From contig MFGL01000039.1 of assembly GCA_001778285.1 (NCBI GenBank), positions 1-9,224 on the forward strand: DNA of 9,224 nucleotides. Reading direction: 5' to 3'. Made by a program: the position numbers and the translations under genes. The notes beneath the pieces are model-generated. The model worked only from the letters and a program-made list of their open reading frames with translations. It searched no databases and was not told where the DNA came from. Positions 4,531-9,224 of the stretch are shown here, one piece after another (the first letter of the stretch is position 1; each line of letters begins with the position of its first letter). This DNA comes from Candidatus Falkowbacteria bacterium RIFOXYC2_FULL_47_12. GTDB taxonomy: Bacteria; Patescibacteriota; Patescibacteriia; Patescibacteriales; XYC2-FULL-47-12.

Positions 4531-6477
4531 ATGAAATTTAAACTACATTCCAATTATAAACCCGCCGGCGACCAGCCCAAAGCGATTGAACAATTGGTCA
4601 ACGGCATAAAAAAAGGCCTGCCGCAGCAGACGCTTTTGGGCGTTACCGGGTCCGGTAAAACTTTTACCATGGCGAATGTGATTGAACGCTTACAGCGTCC
4701 GGCTTTGATTTTGTCGCACAATAAAACGCTCGCGGCGCAGCTGTATGAAGAATTTTTGGAATTTTTTCCCGAAAATAAAGTCTGTTATTTCGTCAGCTAT
4801 TTTGATTATTATCAGCCGGAAAGCTATCTGCCCGCGTCCGACACCTATATCGAAAAAGATTCGCAGGTGAACGAAAAAATTGAACGGATGCGAATGGAGG
4901 CGGGTATCAGTTTATTGACGCGCCCGGACACGATTATTGTTTCCTCGGTTTCCTGCATTTACGGTTTGGGCAGTCCGGAGGAGTTTAAACAGCAGTCGTT
5001 TGAAGTAAAACCTGGCGCGGAAATGCCGATGCGCCAATTAATTTTTAAACTAATAAATTTGCGCTACGAGCGCAACGACACGGAATTAAAACCCGGCCGC
5101 TTTCGCGTGCGCGGCGATGTTATAGATATCATGCAGGGCGGCGGCACCGCTATTACCCGCTTGGAATATTTTGGCGATAAAATTGAAAATATTTACGAAC
5201 TGCACCCCATCACCGCGCGCAAAGAAAAAAAATTGGATTCGGTTTGGGTTTATCCGGCGCGGGCGTATGTTACCAACGATGAATATAAGCAAGAGGCGAT
5301 AAAGTCAATTAAAACCGAATTGCAGGAATGTTTGGCAAAAATGTCCGATCCGGTTTTAAAATACCGTTTGCAGCAGCGGACCAATTACGATTTGGAAATG
5401 ATTGAGCAATTAGGTTATTGCAAAGGCATAGAAAACTATTCGCGGCATTTTGACCGGCGCGCGCCCGGCAGTTCGCCTTATACGCTCCTGCATTTTTTAC
5501 CCAAAAATCCGCTGTTATTTATTGACGAGTCGCACGCTACCTTGCCGCAAGTGCACGGCATGTACGAAGGAGATAAAACGCGCAAACGGAATTTAATAGA
5601 TTACGGTTTTCGTTTGCCCAGCGCGTACGATAACCGGCCGTTGAAATTTGACGAATTTACTGGTTTTTTGAAGCCGTTTGCGAAAGACGGAGCAAATGTC
5701 GTTTATGTTTCCGCGACGCCGGCGATGGAAGAAATCAGAAATTCCTCGCAGATTGTGGAACAAATTATTCGCCCGACCGGTTTGATTGACCCGCCGATTA
5801 CGGTCAAACCAAGCGAGGGGCAAATTGAAGACTTGATAGAGGAAATTAGTAAAACAATTCAACAAGGAAACCGGGCGCTGGTAACGACCTTAACCAAGCG
5901 AATGGCGGAGGAATTAGCGAGTTATTTATTGCAAAATGATTTTAAAGTTGAGTATTTGCACAGTGAAATTGACACGCTGGAGCGGGTGGAAGTTATCAAG
6001 CGTTTGCGCACCGGAAAAATAGATGTGATTGTGGGTATAAATTTATTGCGCGAAGGTTTGGATTTGCCGGAAGTGGGGCTGGTCGCGATATTGGACGCGG
6101 ACAAAGAGGGCTTTTTGCGCAACGAACGCAGTTTAATTCAGACCGTGGGCCGCGCCGCGCGCAATATTGACAGCAAGGTTATTTTTTACGCGGACAAAAT
6201 GACCGTCAGCATGAAGCTCGCCATTAAAGAAACCGAACGCCGGCGAAAAATTCAGATTGAGCATAATAAAAAACACGGCATCACACCGCAATCCATTAGC
6301 AGGGAAATTAGAAATAAGAAACTAGAAGCAAATAGTGAGGAGGAAGAAAAATTGGAAGAGGAAGATATTTTAATTTTGGAAAAAGAAATGCAGGCGGCGG
6401 CGGAAGAATTGGATTTTGAGAAAGCGATTGAGTTGAGAGAAAGAATTAAGAAGTTAGAAGTAAGAAGTGAGAAATAA
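4531..6477 (+). CDS. uvrB: UvrABC excinuclease subunit B (UvrB)
   Basis: This 648-residue protein is full length (family 650-680). It is the DNA-damage verification helicase of nucleotide excision repair: UvrA2 loads it, then UvrC is recruited for the two incisions. Visible in order: GDQPKAI near the N-terminus, Walker A GVTGSGKT (37-44), the beta-hairpin rich in Tyr that clamps DNA (YFDYYQPESYLPASDTYIEKD, about 90-110), Walker B/DEAD-like Asp332-Glu-Ser-His335, helicase motif VI QTVGRAARN (537-545) and a C-terminal UVR coiled-coil (about 615-645, EMQAAAEELDFEKAIELRERI) that binds UvrC or UvrA. The start matches the family's N-terminus. It lies between lexA and uvrA, the classic damage-response set. 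No + strand terminator with a clear T-run follows it. Confidence 0.98.
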   Translation: MKFKLHSNYKPAGDQPKAIEQLVNGIKKGLPQQTLLGVTGSGKTFTMANVIERLQRPALILSHNKTLAAQLYEEFLEFFPENKVCYFVSYFDYYQPESYLPASDTYIEKDSQVNEKIERMRMEAGISLLTRPDTIIVSSVSCIYGLGSPEEFKQQSFEVKPGAEMPMRQLIFKLINLRYERNDTELKPGRFRVRGDVIDIMQGGGTAITRLEYFGDKIENIYELHPITARKEKKLDSVWVYPARAYVTNDEYKQEAIKSIKTELQECLAKMSDPVLKYRLQQRTNYDLEMIEQLGYCKGIENYSRHFDRRAPGSSPYTLLHFLPKNPLLFIDESHATLPQVHGMYEGDKTRKRNLIDYGFRLPSAYDNRPLKFDEFTGFLKPFAKDGANVVYVSATPAMEEIRNSSQIVEQIIRPTGLIDPPITVKPSEGQIEDLIEEISKTIQQGNRALVTTLTKRMAEELASYLLQNDFKVEYLHSEIDTLERVEVIKRLRTGKIDVIVGINLLREGLDLPEVGLVAILDADKEGFLRNERSLIQTVGRAARNIDSKVIFYADKMTVSMKLAIKETERRRKIQIEHNKKHGITPQSISREIRNKKLEANSEEEEKLEEEDILILEKEMQAAAEELDFEKAIELRERIKKLEVRSEK

Positions 6478-6518
6478 GATTTTGTATATTTGTAGAAGAT
6501 TTGTAATTAGTAGTATAT

Positions 6519-6556
6519 AAAAAAATGACTCGCTATGGAGGGTGGTGTAGCGAGTC
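6519..6556 (-). terminator. Minus-strand Rho-independent terminator between uvrB and uvrA
   Basis: On the minus strand a perfect 9-bp stem, GACTCGCTA (6556-6548) with TAGCGAGTC (6535-6527), is followed by A and then seven T (6525-6519). This is a textbook terminator, pointing against uvrB and uvrA. Its loop on that strand is CACCACCCTCCA. No minus-strand protein gene ends here, so it implies a non-coding transcript or protection against antisense read-through. Confidence 0.65.
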
Positions 6557-6703
6557 GAGCGGTTTAGGAGTAACCGCGAGATTGGGAATGTGTATATATT
6601 CTAAACGCGTCGCATTGACGCGTTATTGGAAAAATGCGCCAGATAAATCCGGCGCTAACGGGGCAAAAGGCCCCCAGGGTTGAGGGCGAGGTTGAAAGGA
6701 GCT
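6519..6703 (-). ncRNA. Candidate ~185-nt small RNA opposite the uvrB-uvrA gap
   Basis: A minus-strand promoter (6710-6738) and a minus-strand terminator (6519-6556) bracket about 185 bases with no convincing ORF. Between them lie four more hairpins: 6660-6664/6670-6674 (5 bp), 6636-6640/6651-6655 (5 bp), 6604-6611/6617-6624 (8 bp, AACGCGTC) and 6559-6564/6572-6577 (6 bp, loop ACTCCTA on the minus strand). On this strand the unpaired stretches are rich in C and U and poor in G: CTCCTTTCAACCTCGCCCTC near the 5' end, ATTCCCAATCT, and the loops ACTCCTA and CACCACCCTCCA. C-rich loops of this kind pair with SD sequences in known Gram-positive small RNAs. I recognise no 6S RNA, tmRNA, SRP RNA or RNase P RNA signature. 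The alternative is a structured + strand spacer. Confidence 0.42.
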
Positions 6704-6709
6704 TATTTT

Positions 6710-6738
6710 AGAGTAGCAAATTATATAGTTTTTGTCAA
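6710..6738 (-). promoter_or_regulatory. Minus-strand extended -10 promoter between uvrB and uvrA
   Basis: On the minus strand: perfect -35 TTGACA (6738-6733), 17-base spacer ending in TGC, and -10 TACTCT (6715-6710) with T, A and final T conserved, giving TGnTAnnnT. Transcription would start near 6703. A second -10, TATAAT (6725-6720), with a weak TTACAA 17 bases before it, overlaps. Both point away from uvrA. Confidence 0.5.
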
Positions 6739-6762
6739 CTTTTTGTAACAACTTTTGTCAAC
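6729..6762 (+). repeat. Three tandem TTTTGTCAAC-like units before uvrA
   Basis: TTTTTGTCAAC (6729-6739), TTTTTGTAACAAC (6740-6752) and TTTTGTCAAC (6753-6762) follow one another and end 4 bases before the uvrA ATG. The outer two share the 10-mer TTTTGTCAAC; the middle one is a variant. On the minus strand the outer units contain TTGACA. They could be regulator sites for uvrA or part of the minus-strand promoter. Confidence 0.6.
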
Positions 6763-6766
6763 TTAT

Positions 6767-9224
6767 ATGCCAAGCAAATACATTGAAATTCGCGGCGCCC
6801 GCGAACACAACTTAAAAAATATAGATGTTAATATCCCGATTGATAAGTTGACCGTAATTACGGGATTATCCGGTTCGGGAAAATCAACTCTAGCCTTTGA
6901 CACGATTTACGCCGAAGGCCAAAGGCGTTATGTGGAAAGCTTGTCCGCTTATGCGCGGCAATTTTTGGGCTTGATGAATAAGCCGGATGTTGATTCAATC
7001 CACGGTCTGTCGCCCGCGATTTCCATTGAACAAAAAACAACGCACCATAATCCGCGCTCAACCGTCGCGACGGTTACGGAAATTTACGATTATCTGCGTT
7101 TGCTTTACGCGCGCATCGGCATTCCGCATTGTCCGAATTGCGGGGACGAAATCAAGCCGCAGAGCGTAGAGCAAATCGTGGAAATTTTAACTCAAGAAAA
7201 AGCCGGCGCGAAGCTGGAAATTTTAGCGCCGCTCGCGCGCGGGCGCAAAGGGAGTTATGAAGAGAAATTTAAAGAATTGCACCGCTCGGGGTTCGTTAGA
7301 ATTTTAGTGGACGGCGAGCTTAACGATTTAAGCGATTGGCAGGATATAAAATTAGACAAACAAAAAAAACATGACATAGCAGTAATTATTGACCGATTTG
7401 TCATGAAAGATTTTTTGGCGCCAAAACAGAAACAAAACGAACAAAAAAGTTTTATTACCCGTTTAACTTCAGCAATAGAACAAGCCGGAGCATTAGCTGA
7501 TGGATTAGTAATAGTTTTTGTTGACGGGAAAGAACGGATTTTTTCGCAAAAACTCGCCTGCGCCAAATGCGGAATAAGTTATGAGGAATTACAGCCGCGC
7601 CTGTTCAGCTTTAATTCGCCGTTCGGCGCTTGTCCGGAATGCCACGGTTTGGGCGCAAAACTGGAATTTGATCCTGATTTGGTTGTGCCCAATAAGGATT
7701 TAAGTTTAAACGAAGGCGCGATCAAGCCCTGGCGGACGCAATTAATGGGCGGCTACCGCGGGCAACTCGTGCGCACCATCGCCAAAGCGTACGGTTTCAG
7801 CATGGATACTCCGTGGCAAAAATTGCCCGCGAACATCAAATACATCTTGCTTTACGGTTCGGAGGAAAAGTTCAAGTTTGATGTGCATTCCAAAACTTAC
7901 GAATCAAATTTTTCCTACCTGGGAATGTTTGAAGGCGTAATCAAACAAATGGAGCGGCATTACCGCCAGACCGAAAGCGAAGAGCGCAAGCGCGACATAG
8001 AAAAATACATGAGCAATAAAAATTGCGCGGCTTGCGCGGGACGGCGGCTAAAGCCGGAAGCGCTCGCCGTCACTATTAACGACATTAATATTTTTCAGGC
8101 AACGGAAATGTCCATTGACAAAGCGCGCGACTTTTTTAGTTCGCTTAAATTAACCGCGACCGAGCAAAAAATAGCTAAGTTGATTTTAAAAGAAGTAAAC
8201 AGCCGGCTTACTTTTTTGCTTGATGTCGGCTTGAATTATTTGACGCTGGGCCGCGCGGCCGGAACCCTGTCCGGCGGGGAAGCGCAAAGAATACGGCTCG
8301 CGACGCAAATCGGCTCGGAATTGCGCGGCGTGCTATATATTCTAGACGAGCCGTCAATCGGCCTGCACCAGCGCGACAACCAAAAATTAATCAACACGCT
8401 GAAGCATCTGCGCGAACTCGGCAATACGGTGATTGTGGTGGAACACGACGAAGAAACGATGATGAGCGCGGATTACGTAATTGATTTGGGGCCGGGCGCG
8501 GGCGTACACGGCGGGCAGGTGGTGGCGGAAGGAACACCGGAACAGGTGAAAAAAAATGGTAAATCTTTAACTGGAAAATATTTAGCGCATAAATTGGAAA
8601 TTCCTCTACCGCGACAAAGGCGCGAGCCGCGGGAATATTTGGAAATTCGCGGGGCGAGCGAGCATAATCTAAAAAATATTGACGTCAAAATTCCACTCAG
8701 TGTTTTTACCTGCGTAACCGGCGTTTCCGGTTCGGGCAAATCAACTTTGGTTAATGAAATTTTATATCGGGCATTGTTCAATAAATTGCACAAGGGCGGT
8801 GAGCTTTTTGGCGAACACAAAGAAATCAAGGGAATGGAAAAAATCAGCAAAGTCATCGCCGTAGACCAATCGCCGATTGGCCGCACGCCGCGCTCCAATC
8901 CCGTAACTTATATCGGCGTTTGGAATTATATCCGCGAATTGTTCGCCGCCTTGCCGGAAGCGAAAGCGCGCGGTTACAAAGCGGGCCGTTTCAGTTTTAA
9001 CGTACACGGCGGGCGTTGCGAAGAATGCGAGGGCGATGGGGTAAAAAAAATTGAAATGCATTTTTTGCCGGACGTATTCGTCGTGTGCGAAAAATGCAAA
9101 GGCAAACGCTTTAACTCTGAAACTTTGCAGGTGAAATATAAAGAAAAAAATATCGCCGAGGTATTGGCGATGACCGTAGAGGAAGGGCTGAAATTTTTTG
9201 AGGCGATTCCGGTCGTGCAGCATA
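6767..9224 (+). CDS. uvrA: UvrABC excinuclease subunit A (UvrA), 3' end outside window
   Basis: The frame is open from the ATG to the window edge: 819 residues of the usual 930-950. UvrA is the ABC ATPase dimer that first senses bulky DNA damage and loads UvrB. Seen in order: REHNLKNID at 12-20, Walker A GLSGSGKS (33-40), the UvrB-binding/insertion region, zinc module Cys265-x2-Cys268-x20-Cys289-x2-Cys292, the ABC signature LSGGE (501-505), Walker B LYILDEP (523-529), second Walker A GVSGSGKST (652-660) and the second zinc finger Cys751-x2-Cys754-x19-Cys774-x2-Cys777. The second signature and Walker B lie beyond the window. Extra CxxC pairs (CPNC, CAAC) are also present, as in many UvrAs. No SD is seen before the ATG, and no convincing + strand promoter either; TATAGT at 6724-6729 is a weak -10. 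Confidence 0.98.
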   Translation, partial: MPSKYIEIRGAREHNLKNIDVNIPIDKLTVITGLSGSGKSTLAFDTIYAEGQRRYVESLSAYARQFLGLMNKPDVDSIHGLSPAISIEQKTTHHNPRSTVATVTEIYDYLRLLYARIGIPHCPNCGDEIKPQSVEQIVEILTQEKAGAKLEILAPLARGRKGSYEEKFKELHRSGFVRILVDGELNDLSDWQDIKLDKQKKHDIAVIIDRFVMKDFLAPKQKQNEQKSFITRLTSAIEQAGALADGLVIVFVDGKERIFSQKLACAKCGISYEELQPRLFSFNSPFGACPECHGLGAKLEFDPDLVVPNKDLSLNEGAIKPWRTQLMGGYRGQLVRTIAKAYGFSMDTPWQKLPANIKYILLYGSEEKFKFDVHSKTYESNFSYLGMFEGVIKQMERHYRQTESEERKRDIEKYMSNKNCAACAGRRLKPEALAVTINDINIFQATEMSIDKARDFFSSLKLTATEQKIAKLILKEVNSRLTFLLDVGLNYLTLGRAAGTLSGGEAQRIRLATQIGSELRGVLYILDEPSIGLHQRDNQKLINTLKHLRELGNTVIVVEHDEETMMSADYVIDLGPGAGVHGGQVVAEGTPEQVKKNGKSLTGKYLAHKLEIPLPRQRREPREYLEIRGASEHNLKNIDVKIPLSVFTCVTGVSGSGKSTLVNEILYRALFNKLHKGGELFGEHKEIKGMEKISKVIAVDQSPIGRTPRSNPVTYIGVWNYIRELFAALPEAKARGYKAGRFSFNVHGGRCEECEGDGVKKIEMHFLPDVFVVCEKCKGKRFNSETLQVKYKEKNIAEVLAMTVEEGLKFFEAIPVVQH

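Noticed and set aside
6525..6683. A 52-codon + strand frame (MTRYGGWCSESSG...) between uvrB and uvrA
   Set aside because: It has no SD and no recognisable protein character, and it runs through all five hairpins and the minus-strand terminator. An open frame of this length is not rare by chance. I treat the stretch as non-coding; ribosome or peptide data would reverse this.
6519..6703. 6S RNA, tmRNA, RNase P RNA or SRP RNA in the uvrB-uvrA gap
   Set aside because: The length suits 6S RNA, but there is no single long hairpin with a central bubble. No tRNA-like end, RNase P core or SRP tetraloop region is visible. The chain of separate hairpins with C-rich linkers fits none of them.
8473..9223. 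Minus-strand frames of 141 and 153 codons opposite uvrA
   Set aside because: Opposite-strand shadows of uvrA, whose frame and motifs are unbroken here.

Overview
This window looks like a piece of a bacterial chromosome. I infer a Candidate Phyla Radiation (Patescibacteria/Parcubacteria-like) organism, because the genes are compact and tightly packed, most starts lack a Shine-Dalgarno (SD) sequence, small unrecognised ORFs sit between housekeeping genes, and the LexA and HU sequences are of a divergent type. No rRNA or marker gene is present to prove this. All protein genes lie on the + strand. Their codons are GC-richer in the first 2.1 kb than in uvrB/uvrA, and I see no sign of a mobile element.

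Layout. (1) Bases 1-2129: an envelope-sugar/lipid cluster with the 3' part of a GT4 glycosyltransferase, a GT2 glycosyltransferase (4-base overlap) and a membrane PAP2/sphingomyelin-synthase-like phosphatase or transferase. (2) Bases 2153-2797: a single-gene unit with a strong sigma70-type promoter, a cupredoxin lipoprotein and a terminator. (3) Bases 2813-3237: an HU nucleoid protein with its own promoter and terminator. (4) Bases 3259-4451: a strong promoter with a dyad in its spacer, a long structured leader, lexA, two unrecognised small ORFs (38 and 60 aa) and a terminator. (5) Bases 4531-6477: uvrB. (6) Bases 6478-6766: a non-coding, hairpin-rich interval. (7) Base 6767 to the end: uvrA, cut off by the window edge.

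How it works together. LexA, UvrB and UvrA form a DNA-damage block: UvrA2 finds damage, UvrB verifies it, and LexA is the self-cleaving repressor expected to control such genes. The dyad between the lexA -35 and -10 elements fits autorepression, but I see no copy of it in front of uvrB or uvrA.

The most interesting material is in the two intergenic intervals. The lexA leader holds a perfect 16-bp inverted repeat, two further hairpins and a 10-codon ORF with a well placed SD. Both intervals also contain hairpins followed by T-runs on the MINUS strand, that is, terminators facing against all the annotated genes. In both, the hairpin loops carry ACUCCU/CCUCC (anti-SD-like) on that strand. The uvrB-uvrA interval also has a minus-strand TTGACA-17-TGC-TACTCT promoter. 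Together these predict a roughly 185-nt small RNA opposite the uvrB-uvrA gap and perhaps a second one antisense to the lexA leader. These RNAs are inferences from sequence only.
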